Below, piece after piece: positions 57,138 to 64,000 of a stretch of DNA of 64,000 nucleotides; positions within the stretch are counted from its first letter, which is position 1; every line of letters begins with the position of its first letter. The notes beneath the pieces were generated by a model. It saw only the letters and a list, made by a program, of their open reading frames with translations. It was not told where the DNA came from and searched no databases. The stretch is from Cytobacillus eiseniae (GTDB lineage Bacteria > Bacillota > Bacilli > Bacillales > Cytobacillaceae): contig NZ_JAGIKZ010000002.1 in assembly GCF_017874625.1 (NCBI RefSeq), forward strand, positions 62,001 through 126,000, written 5' to 3'. Made by a program: the position numbers and the translations under genes.

Positions 57138-57311
57138 TTGGCTGTACCTTTTAGAAGAACATCTAAAACTGCAAAAAGAAAACGTCGTACCCATTTTAAA
57201 TTACAGGTACCTGGTATGGTATCATGCCCAAACTGTGGTGAAATGAAACTTGCTCACCGTGTTTGCAAAGCTTGCGGAACATACAAAGGGAAAGAAGTTG
57301 TAAATAACTAA
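57138..57311 (+). CDS. rpmF: 50S ribosomal protein L32
   Basis: A 57-residue basic protein, [20 protein letters not shown]..., with zinc-binding CPNC and CKAC pairs (the Cys-containing, zinc-binding form). Start is TTG behind AAGGAGGTG; longer upstream frame rejected. Operon with ylbN, ended by a strong terminator. Confidence 0.98.
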   Translation: MAVPFRRTSKTAKRKRRTHFKLQVPGMVSCPNCGEMKLAHRVCKACGTYKGKEVVNN

Positions 57312-57325
57312 TTTCTACTTCGGTT

Positions 57326-57362
57326 AAAAAGCACAAGAACATATTGTTCTTGTGCTTTTTTC
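57326..57362 (+). terminator. Terminator of ylbN-rpmF
   Basis: AAAAAGCACAAGAACA and TGTTCTTGTGCTTTTT pair with almost no loop, followed by TTC. Confidence 0.92.
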
Positions 57363-57496
57363 GTACGTAGATTTTGTAAGAGTTTTTGGAGACGTCACGA
57401 TAAATATGCTAAAGTTTAAGTTAAGCATATCTTAAGCAATAAAGTTTGTGAAAAACCTTATAACTAGAATGAAATAATTAAATAAGGGAGATATCT

Positions 57497-58252
57497 ATGA
57501 AGCCATATACAATAGAAATACATAATGATGGATTATTGGTATTTACAATCAACAGACCAGAAAAGAGAAATGCAATAAACTATGAAGTAATGGCCGGGTT
57601 AGAAGAAGCACTTCTTTTAGCTGCTGATGATCAAGTAAAGATGTTTGTAGTAACAGGTGCTCATGATCAAGCATTTTGTTCTGGCGGTGATTTATCCTCC
57701 TTTCACCATTTAAAGACAGAAGAAGAAGCATATACCATGCTTAATAGAATGTCCAACTTATTAGTAAGCTTGCTTTTCCTTCCAAAGCCTACTGTTGCAC
57801 TATTGAATGGCACAGCTGTTGGTGGAGGCTGTGAGCTTGCCTCTTCATGTGATTTTCGGATTGCGCGGACAGATGTGAAGGCAGGCTTTATTCAAGGTAC
57901 ATTGAATATTACAACAGGTTGGGGTGGGGGGACGATTTTATCTGAAAAGTTATTGCCTGCTGATGCGATGAAGATGCTGATGGAAGCGCGTCTCTTTGAT
58001 ACGGTAGATTTGATGGAAATGGGATTTCTACAATCGACCTTTAGCGGGGATCCAATTGAAAATTGCAGGAAATTTTTAAATAGAATGCTAGTACTAGAAG
58101 TGGAAGTTTTAAAAGCTTATAAACAGTTGTATATAAATAAATGGAAATACACAGGGGTTCAAGAAAGAATCGAACAAGAAGTCCGCAATTGCTCGGTTTT
58201 ATGGCAAGGGGAAGCTCATCATCGCCAAGTAGCAAAATTCCTAAATAAGTAA
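57497..58252 (+). CDS. Enoyl-CoA hydratase/isomerase family protein
   Basis: A 251-residue crotonase-fold protein. Acyl-CoA binding motif INRPEKRNAIN (near 19-29), oxyanion-hole segments AFCSGGDLSSF (near 58) and TAVGGGCELASSCDFRIA (near 107). The second catalytic Glu position is replaced by a GTLNITTGWGGG segment; activity could therefore be hydrolase or isomerase rather than hydratase. RBS GGGAGATATCT. Inserted between rpmF and gerR compared with my memory of B. subtilis. Confidence 0.85.
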   Translation: MKPYTIEIHNDGLLVFTINRPEKRNAINYEVMAGLEEALLLAADDQVKMFVVTGAHDQAFCSGGDLSSFHHLKTEEEAYTMLNRMSNLLVSLLFLPKPTVALLNGTAVGGGCELASSCDFRIARTDVKAGFIQGTLNITTGWGGGTILSEKLLPADAMKMLMEARLFDTVDLMEMGFLQSTFSGDPIENCRKFLNRMLVLEVEVLKAYKQLYINKWKYTGVQERIEQEVRNCSVLWQGEAHHRQVAKFLNK

Positions 58253-58351
58253 AAAAATAACGAGTATTTGTGAAGATTCAAGCAGGATATCAGTCTATCT
58301 TTTCTAGCATATGCATATGTATAAATAAAAAAACACTAGGAGGGTAAACTG

Positions 58352-58951
58352 ATGTCTTCAACTAGACAAGATGCTTGGACCCATGATGAAGATTTGTTGC
58401 TTGCAGAATACGTGCTTCGATATATTAGGGAAGGAGGTACACAGCTGCAAGCCTTTGATGAAGTTGGAAAACAACTGACAAGAACGGCTGCAGCATGTGG
58501 CTTCCGTTGGAACTCGTACGTTAGAAAACAATATAAATCGGGAATAGAGCTTGCAAAAAGACAAAGAAAAGAAAGAAAGCAAAATCAGCAGCTCGAATCA
58601 ATAGAAAATCAAGAGCCGAATGAACAAGAACAAAATTCTTTTGTAGAAGAGGGTAGTGTTGTAGAGGGAGAGCAAAAGGGAACTGAAATTGAATTTAGTG
58701 TCATAGTGGAGTACTTACAAGATTTATTTGAGAAGGCAGAAAATGCTGGTTTACAAAGTGAAGAAATAAAAAAATATGAAGAGAGCATAAAGAAACTTGA
58801 AAATCAATTATATTACTTAGCATCAGAAAATGAGAAATTACTAAAAGATTTAAATTCTGTGCAAAAGGATTATAAAGCATTATTAACTATTATGGAAAGA
58901 GCACGGAAAATGGTGGAGCTTAAGGAAGCTGATAGTGAACAAAAGGTATAG
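58352..58951 (+). CDS. gerR: RsfA-family transcription regulator GerR/YlbO
   Basis: A 199-residue DNA-binding protein. An N-terminal Myb/SANT-like domain ([20 protein letters not shown]...[16 protein letters not shown], residues 4-62), a Gln/Glu-rich linker and a C-terminal coiled coil (about 130-195). RsfA-type regulators act in the mother cell or forespore; YlbO/GerR modulates sigma-E targets. RBS AGGAGGG. The name is by position and family; RsfA paralogs are similar. Confidence 0.88.
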   Translation: MSSTRQDAWTHDEDLLLAEYVLRYIREGGTQLQAFDEVGKQLTRTAAACGFRWNSYVRKQYKSGIELAKRQRKERKQNQQLESIENQEPNEQEQNSFVEEGSVVEGEQKGTEIEFSVIVEYLQDLFEKAENAGLQSEEIKKYEESIKKLENQLYYLASENEKLLKDLNSVQKDYKALLTIMERARKMVELKEADSEQKV

Positions 58952-58965
58952 GTATGAATTATTTG

Positions 58966-58994
58966 AAAAAGCGGACAAAATTTGTCCGCTTTTT
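58966..58994. terminator. Bidirectional terminator between gerR and ylbP
   Basis: AAAAAGCGGACAAA and TTTGTCCGCTTTTT pair directly. Confidence 0.9.
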
Positions 58995-59044
58995 ATCGTC
59001 AACTCTTTCGGGGTTTCAAAGTGCAGACTAAAGGACGCCCCATC

Positions 59045-59515
59045 TTAATGAGTTTTCTCTTTAACGCCATCTGGATACCAAACGAGTGGATTTTCTCCAA
59101 GGTCCCTTTCCATATCGTATGAAACAGTTGAGAATTCCATCTTATTCCAAAACTCTTGTGAATTAACTCTAGGATTCGTTTTTATAGGAAGGCCGTAGCT
59201 CTTTGCATATTCAACTAATGCAGTGCCGTATCCTTTATTTTTGTAATCAGAAATTACTTCTAGTTTCCATAGCTCCAAATAGTCTTGAGCAGGCTCGAAA
59301 TAACGGTCGAATTGTTTTTCGACTCGATACAGGCTCATTCTAGCTACTAGTTTGTCCCCAAAGTATATTCCATAGAATGGAGAAGCGCTATCATCTTCTA
59401 TAATATTAGCCTCAAGATCCTCAAGCATAGATAGCTCTTGTATACCGTATTCTCTAAACTTTTTAAACTCTTCAAGTGTTTTGTAGTTTACTTTTAATTT
59501 TTCAACTTTTAGCAT
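59045..59515 (-). CDS. ylbP: GNAT-family N-acetyltransferase YlbP
   Basis: A 156-residue acetyltransferase-like protein. MLKVEKLKVNYKTLEEFKKF start, substrate-proximal FYGIYFGDKLVARMSLYRV, and the acetyl-CoA loop VISDYKNKGYGTALVEYAKS. Matches YlbP in length and place. Substrate unknown. AGAGGAGGA precedes the ATG. Confidence 0.9.
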   Translation of the reverse strand: MLKVEKLKVNYKTLEEFKKFREYGIQELSMLEDLEANIIEDDSASPFYGIYFGDKLVARMSLYRVEKQFDRYFEPAQDYLELWKLEVISDYKNKGYGTALVEYAKSYGLPIKTNPRVNSQEFWNKMEFSTVSYDMERDLGENPLVWYPDGVKEKTH

Positions 59516-59838
59516 GATAAAATTCCTCCTCTTCTTAGCTGCAATTTATTTGCATAATTTATTTTTGTATCATACATGAATCAATCTAAAGGTATTCATC
59601 TTATTCTATAATTCTCATTATATAACAAAAATACAAATAATTCTGCACTTACTTAGAAATGGGGAGATCTTCATAAAAAAATCGAAAGCGTTTTCAAATA
59701 AAGAAGGAAATTGTCGTAAAGTTGTAGAAATATATTATATTGTAGGAAGAATTAGAATATTTATTACAACTACTTCCTGCTATTAAAGAAGCAATGAATG
59801 GAAGTCCATTAACATCAAAGATTAAAGGGGGATCGTGA
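59516..59838 (+). promoter_or_regulatory. Acyl-CoA carboxylase operon promoter with cre site
   Basis: CGAAAGCGTTTTCA at 59683-59696 matches the CcpA cre consensus at 13 of 14 positions. Fourteen bases later TTGTCG (59711-59716) and TATTAT (59733-59738) are 16 bases apart, a likely sigma-A promoter. The site is upstream of the promoter, so CcpA could activate or, with looping, repress. No gene is seen from 59516 to 59680. Confidence 0.65.
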
Positions 59839-61182
59839 GTGAAGAAAATATTAGTAGCTAATAGGGGAGAAATTGCCTTACGAATTATTCGTACATGCAA
59901 TGAAATGGGAATTGAAACTGTAGCAGTTTATTCAGATGTTGATAAAGAGATGCCTTTTGTTAAAGAGGCGACTTATGCTTTTAGAATTGGAGAAGCACCT
60001 GTAAGTCAATCTTATTTAAGGGCTGATGCTATTCTAGAAGTTGCACAAAATCAAAATGTAGATGGGATTCACCCAGGATATGGATTCCTTTCTGAAAATG
60101 CCCATTTCGCAAAAGCTGTCAATGATAAGGGAATTATATTTATCGGACCAGATCCAGATACGATTGATTTAATGGGGGACAAAATTGTTTCTAGAAAGAC
60201 AATGATTGAAGCGGATGTGCCAGTTGTACCAGGAAGTGCAGAGGGGACATCAACGCTTGAGGAAGCAATTAGACTTGCAGAATCAATGGGTTATCCAGTT
60301 ATGTTGAAAGCAAGCAGTGGAGGTGGCGGCATTGGTATGGTGCGCTGTGAAAATGAGCAAGCGCTCACTAAGTCATTCGGATCCACTAGAGCCCGTGCGA
60401 AAGCCTATTTTGGCTCAGAGGAAGTGTTTGTTGAGAAGTATATACAAAATGCTAGACATGTGGAGGTTCAAGTTTTTGGAGATCATCATGGCAATCTTGT
60501 TCATTTATTTGAAAGAGATTGCTCCATCCAAAGAAGACATCAAAAAGTCATTGAAGAATCTCCTTCCCCCAATTTATCAGAACATGTCAAGCAAAGGATG
60601 TACGAAACTGCATTGAAGGCAGCATCAGCTGTTCATTATAAAAATGCTGGCACAATAGAATTTATCGTTGATGAGGAAGAAAATTTTTATTTTCTCGAAA
60701 TGAATACAAGATTACAGGTGGAGCATCCGGTAACAGAACAAATTACAGGATTGGATCTAGTAAAGTGGCAAATTCTTATCGCAAGAGGAGAAAAGCTGCC
60801 GCAAGAGCAGTTTGAAATACAGCAGTCGGGACATGCGATTGAATTCCGTTTGTATGCAGAAGATCCAAAAAACTTTCTCCCATCACCAGGTGAGATTGAA
60901 CTATTCCAATGGGATCAATCACTCGGGGTTCGCGTTGACTTAGGCTATGAATCCCATTCAACTGTAACACCTTTTTACGATCCAATGATTGCTAAATGTA
61001 TTATTCATGGTTCGACTAGAGAGGAAGTATTGAATAAGGCAGACAGCTTTTTCAGAGATTTAACAATAAAAGGGATAAAAACAAATGCACCGTTATTTAG
61101 AGGGATTCTTAAAGATTTAGATTTTCAAAAAGGCAACTACTCAACAAGTTTTCTTACAGAACGAGAAATTATTGTGAATTAA
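59839..61182 (+). CDS. Acyl-CoA carboxylase, biotin carboxylase subunit
   Basis: A 447-residue ATP-grasp biotin carboxylase, a paralog of AccC and of the N-terminal PycA domain found at 30196. MKKILVANRGEIALRIIRTC, ATP-binding KASSGGGGIGM, catalytic RDCSIQRRHQKVIEESPSP and EMNTRLQVEHPVTEQITG are all present. It carboxylates biotin on the small carrier encoded next. Start is GTG with AAAGGGGGATC upstream. With a PccB-like partner it probably belongs to a propionyl-, methylcrotonyl- or similar acyl-CoA carboxylase (YngH type), not the housekeeping enzyme. Confidence 0.92.
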   Translation: MKKILVANRGEIALRIIRTCNEMGIETVAVYSDVDKEMPFVKEATYAFRIGEAPVSQSYLRADAILEVAQNQNVDGIHPGYGFLSENAHFAKAVNDKGIIFIGPDPDTIDLMGDKIVSRKTMIEADVPVVPGSAEGTSTLEEAIRLAESMGYPVMLKASSGGGGIGMVRCENEQALTKSFGSTRARAKAYFGSEEVFVEKYIQNARHVEVQVFGDHHGNLVHLFERDCSIQRRHQKVIEESPSPNLSEHVKQRMYETALKAASAVHYKNAGTIEFIVDEEENFYFLEMNTRLQVEHPVTEQITGLDLVKWQILIARGEKLPQEQFEIQQSGHAIEFRLYAEDPKNFLPSPGEIELFQWDQSLGVRVDLGYESHSTVTPFYDPMIAKCIIHGSTREEVLNKADSFFRDLTIKGIKTNAPLFRGILKDLDFQKGNYSTSFLTEREIIVN

Positions 61183-61211
61183 ACACTATTATTATTAGGA
61201 GGAATCTTTTC

Positions 61212-61424
61212 ATGAAAGAAATCACATCATCAATGGCAGGTACAGTATTAAATGTTTTAGTTAGTAATGGAGATGAAGTAGTAGCTGGTCAGGAAGTAAT
61301 GATGCTTGAATCAATGAAAATGGAAATACCGATTGAAAGTCAAGTGGTAGGAAAGGTAGTTGAAGTAAAAGTGAATATTGGTGATTTTGTCAATGAAGGA
61401 GATGTACTACTTACTCTCGAATAA
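61212..61424 (+). CDS. Biotin carrier (biotin/lipoyl attachment) protein
   Basis: A 70-residue stand-alone carrier domain with the biotinylation motif ESMKM (Lys36) and the paired hairpins expected for biotinyl domains. It is similar to YngHB of B. subtilis. Much shorter than housekeeping AccB because it lacks the N-terminal extension. AGGAGGAATC precedes the ATG; lies 29 bases after the carboxylase. Confidence 0.93.
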   Translation: MKEITSSMAGTVLNVLVSNGDEVVAGQEVMMLESMKMEIPIESQVVGKVVEVKVNIGDFVNEGDVLLTLE

Positions 61425-61471
61425 TTCAATTATTCATTGAAAGGATAAATCTGATAAGCAGGAGGGATAAA

Positions 61472-63013
61472 ATGACAACAACTAATACATTAGTGGAGAA
61501 ATTAAGAGAAAAGAGCAGAGAAATTGAAGCTGGTGGCCAGCCTAAATACCATGAAAAGCTTGAACAACAAAATAAATTATTCGTTCGAAAAAGATTAAGC
61601 CTCCTTTTTGATAATGGCAAATATGAAGAGGATGGGAAATTTGCAAACTGTATGGAGAAAGATCTTCCAGCAGATGGAGTTGTTACGGCAATCGGAAAGG
61701 TAAATGGACAAACAGTCTGTGTCATGGCTAATGATTCGACTGTGAAAGCTGGTTCTTGGGGGGCAAGAACGGTCGAGAAAATCATCCGCATACAAGAAAC
61801 AGCTGAAAAGTTAAAGGTACCTTTGCTTTATTTAGTTGACTCTGCTGGTGCTAGAATAACAGACCAGCTTGAAATGTTTCCGAATAGGCGTGGAGCAGGA
61901 CGAATTTTCTATAATCAAGTCAAGCTTTCAGGGATGATCCCACAAATTTGTCTATTATTTGGTCCATCCGCAGCTGGCGGGGCATATATTCCTGCTTTTT
62001 GTGATATCGTCATTATGGTTGATAAAAATGCATCCATGTATTTAGGTTCTCCGAGAATGGCAGAGAAAGTAATCGGTGAAAAGGTCACGCTTGAAGAAAT
62101 GGGTGGCGCGAGGATGCATTGTACAGTTAGTGGATGTGGAGATGTTCTTGCTTCAAATGAAGTGGAGGCAATTGAATCTGCAAAAAAATATCTTACATAT
62201 TTTCCGGCAAGCTTTAAAGAAAAAACTAAAAAATGTGAACCAATCGAACCAAAAGCAGGTCGAGATTTAGAAGAAATTATTCCTAAAAATCAAAATGCAC
62301 CATTTGATATGTATGAATGTATTGGTTCATTGATTGATGAAGGAAGCTTTTTTGAAATTAAGAAGCTTTTTGCACCAGAGATTATTACTGGATTTGCTCG
62401 AATGGATGGACGAACAATCGGTATTATAGCGAATCAACCAAGGGTGAAAGGCGGCGTCCTTTTCGTTGATTCAGCTGACAAGGCAGCTAAATTTATTCAA
62501 CTTTGTGATGCCTTCCATATTCCTTTATTATTTCTTGCAGATGTACCAGGCTTTATGATTGGTACAAAGGTAGAGAGAGCAGGAATCATTCGTCATGGTG
62601 CCAAGTTAATCGCAGCAATGAGCTCAGCGACAGTGCCCAAAATCTCTGTTGTTGTGAGAAAAGCGTATGGTGCGGGTCTTTATGCAATGGCTGGTCCGGC
62701 ATTTGAACCAGATTGCTGCATTGCTTTACCGACTGCTCAAATTGCTGTCATGGGGCCAGAGGCTGCCGTGAATGCGGTTTATTCGAATAAAATAAATGAA
62801 ATCACGGATCCTAAAGAAAAAATTGCATATGTTCAAGAAAAACAGCGTGAATACAGTGAGCATATTGATATCTATCGATTAGCTTCAGAATTAATTGTTG
62901 ATGAAATTGTTTCTCCTTTTGACTTAAGGGATGTCCTTATTTCACGCTTTGACTTATATGAGACGAAGGAACTCAACTTTAGTGTCCGTAAGCACCCGGT
63001 ATACCCAGTTTAA
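61472..63013 (+). CDS. Acyl-CoA carboxylase, carboxyltransferase subunit (PccB-like)
   Basis: A 513-residue fused carboxyltransferase with two crotonase-fold halves, like PccB, MccB and YngE. The N-half oxyanion hole is in FGPSAAGGAYIPAF; the C-half has RKAYGAGLYAMAGPAFEPD. It moves the carboxyl group from biotin to the acyl-CoA. AGCAGGAGGG precedes the ATG. Substrate is unclear: no leucine-degradation or methylmalonyl genes are next to it. The operon ends at a terminator. Confidence 0.93.
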   Translation: MTTTNTLVEKLREKSREIEAGGQPKYHEKLEQQNKLFVRKRLSLLFDNGKYEEDGKFANCMEKDLPADGVVTAIGKVNGQTVCVMANDSTVKAGSWGARTVEKIIRIQETAEKLKVPLLYLVDSAGARITDQLEMFPNRRGAGRIFYNQVKLSGMIPQICLLFGPSAAGGAYIPAFCDIVIMVDKNASMYLGSPRMAEKVIGEKVTLEEMGGARMHCTVSGCGDVLASNEVEAIESAKKYLTYFPASFKEKTKKCEPIEPKAGRDLEEIIPKNQNAPFDMYECIGSLIDEGSFFEIKKLFAPEIITGFARMDGRTIGIIANQPRVKGGVLFVDSADKAAKFIQLCDAFHIPLLFLADVPGFMIGTKVERAGIIRHGAKLIAAMSSATVPKISVVVRKAYGAGLYAMAGPAFEPDCCIALPTAQIAVMGPEAAVNAVYSNKINEITDPKEKIAYVQEKQREYSEHIDIYRLASELIVDEIVSPFDLRDVLISRFDLYETKELNFSVRKHPVYPV

Positions 63014-63021
63014 ACGAGGTA

Positions 63022-63057
63022 CTCCCTTTCCGTATTTTGGAAAGGGGGCTTTTTTTA
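63022..63057 (+). terminator. Terminator of the acyl-CoA carboxylase operon
   Basis: CCCTTTCC and GGAAAGGG pair around GTATTTT, followed by GGCTTTTTTT. Confidence 0.88.
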
Positions 63058-63128
63058 ATTATTGCTGTATTTGCAAGCATGTTGATATTTAAGATAGAAA
63101 GTTGTAAAGGCTGATTTCCGCTTCAGGT

Positions 63129-63157
63129 TGCTCTCTTTCCGTGAGAGAGCTTTTCTT
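63129..63157 (+). terminator. Second hairpin before panE
   Basis: GCTCTC and GAGAGC pair with a loop TTTCCGTGA-like region and are followed by TTTTCTT. It may be a backup terminator. Confidence 0.6.
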
Positions 63158-63219
63158 ATATCTTCGTTTCTATTTTTCTGTTAAAATATGACTAAATACA
63201 TACATATGAAGAGGTAATT

Positions 63220-64000
63220 ATGAAAATTGGGATAATAGGTGGAGGCTCGATTGGTCTGTTGCTCGCACATTATTTGATGAAACAGCATGATGTTTGTGTT
63301 TATGTTCGCTCAATACAGCAGATGCAAAGGTTAAAGTCAGAAGGTTTGCTATTTGAAAAAGATCAAAAATGCGACAAAGAAATCTTAAATGCTACCTTGT
63401 TTTCTAATTGGACGGGAGAAGAAGAATTAACGATTATTGCAGTAAAGCAATATCAACTTTCCCCTGTTTTAGCGCATCTTACTGTTGCGAATACGAATAA
63501 GAAAGCAGCATTTTTGTTTCTTCAAAATGGCATGGGACATTTAAAAGAATTAAAAGATATTGAGGTGAATAATATCCTTGTCGGTACAGTTGAGCACGGT
63601 GCAAATAAGCTGAATGTCAATCATGTTATCCACACGGGTGAAGGATTGATAAATATTGCTCTATTTCGGGGAGAATTCACCCCTGGATTAACCGATTTAT
63701 TTGAATCACCTATCAATCACTTTCCATTTGTTATTAAGGATAGCTATTTAGACATGCTTAGTAAAAAGTTAATTGTCAATGCAGTAATCAATCCATTAAC
63801 AGCTGCTTTGAATGTCTCTAATGGAACCCTCATAGAAAATCCTCACTACTATTCTCTTTTTAAGAAGCTATATAAAGAGGTCAGCTCTGTTATACGCATA
63901 AGAGAGAAAGAGAAAGCTTTTGCATACGTAGAAGATATATGTAGGAAAACAGCTGCGAATCGATCATCGATGTTAAAGGATATTGATGAGAATCGGCTGA
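63220..64000 (+). CDS. panE: 2-dehydropantoate 2-reductase, 3' end missing
   Basis: About 260 residues are present and the frame is open to the window end; family length is near 300. It is an NADPH-dependent ketopantoate reductase for pantothenate synthesis. The NADP-binding Rossmann motif is IGIIGGGSIGLLLA (residues 3-15). QNGMGH (near 105), VGTVEHGA and KLIVNAVINPLTA (catalytic Lys region, near 185) are present. Start ATG has GAGG five bases upstream. Corresponds to ylbQ by order. Confidence 0.92.
   Translation, partial: MKIGIIGGGSIGLLLAHYLMKQHDVCVYVRSIQQMQRLKSEGLLFEKDQKCDKEILNATLFSNWTGEEELTIIAVKQYQLSPVLAHLTVANTNKKAAFLFLQNGMGHLKELKDIEVNNILVGTVEHGANKLNVNHVIHTGEGLINIALFRGEFTPGLTDLFESPINHFPFVIKDSYLDMLSKKLIVNAVINPLTAALNVSNGTLIENPHYYSLFKKLYKEVSSVIRIREKEKAFAYVEDICRKTAANRSSMLKDIDENRL

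Noticed and set aside
59839-61182. Housekeeping AccC assignment for the biotin carboxylase
   Set aside because: Its neighbours are a 70-residue carrier and a fused PccB-like carboxyltransferase, unlike the accBC pair plus separate accDA of housekeeping fatty acid synthesis.
61426-61795. Minus-strand frames opposite the carboxyltransferase
   Set aside because: They are shadows of a well-supported plus-strand gene, with no start signals.

Overview
The window is a chromosomal backbone segment of a low-GC, spore-forming Bacillaceae bacterium. AT-rich intergenic DNA, strong GGAGG-type ribosome binding sites, frequent TTG/GTG starts and a gene order matching the Bacillus subtilis ktrC-rnjA-pdh-yla-cta-ylb segment all point this way. 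Sporulation genes (ylaJ, ylbJ, gerR/ylbO-like, a YjcZ-type peptide, ylbD/ylbE) support a spore former. The species cannot be fixed from the sequence alone. I see no rRNA, tRNA, phage, CRISPR array or intact transposase gene.

Layout. 1-3.2 kb: tail of ktrC, a run of four palindromes, a lipoprotein, and rpoY-rnjA (RNA polymerase epsilon and RNase J1). 3.3-6.5 kb: a tiny cationic peptide gene, ykrA, def, a YjcZ-type spore peptide and ykyA. 7-12 kb: pyruvate dehydrogenase operon pdhABCD. 12-20 kb: small lipoprotein and membrane genes, the SR1/SR1P dual-function RNA, speA, a nitronate monooxygenase-like gene, yktA, yktB, ykzI, yktC. 20-30 kb: ylaF, typA/bipA, ylaH, ylaI, ylaL, ylaJ, ylaK, glsA, ylaN, ftsW. 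30-42.3 kb: pycA and the cytochrome aa3 assembly and structural genes ctaA / ctaBCDEFG / ctaM. 42.4-57.3 kb: ylb genes, including two tandem CAP-domain proteins, ylbD-E-F-G, the ylbH leader RNA with rsmD-coaD, and ylbJ-K-L-M-N-rpmF. 57.5-64 kb: an enoyl-CoA hydratase, gerR/ylbO, ylbP, a three-gene acyl-CoA carboxylase operon under a cre site, and the 5' part of panE (ylbQ).

Functionally the window is rich in central carbon and respiratory metabolism: pyruvate to acetyl-CoA (Pdh), pyruvate to oxaloacetate (PycA), heme A synthesis and caa3-type oxidase (Cta), an acyl-CoA carboxylase, CoA and pantothenate synthesis (CoaD, PanE). It also carries RNA decay and translation functions (RNase J1, RsmD, TypA, TmcAL, L32, deformylase), cell division (FtsW) and sporulation genes.

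The least expected content is non-coding. A family of six MITE-like elements (147-306 bp) has matching GGCTsTTTTC termini and, in every intact copy, 8-bp near-perfect AT-rich target duplications. They sit right at stop codons or in terminators. A second GC-rich dispersed repeat has two copies plus a fragment. A self-contained transcription unit encodes a 23-residue, strongly cationic amphipathic peptide. Other regulatory signals are cre sites at SR1 and at the acyl-CoA carboxylase operon, a helically phased pair of ResD-like sites between ctaA and ctaB, a perfect 16-bp palindrome upstream of pdhA, and mutually exclusive hairpins upstream of ctaC.
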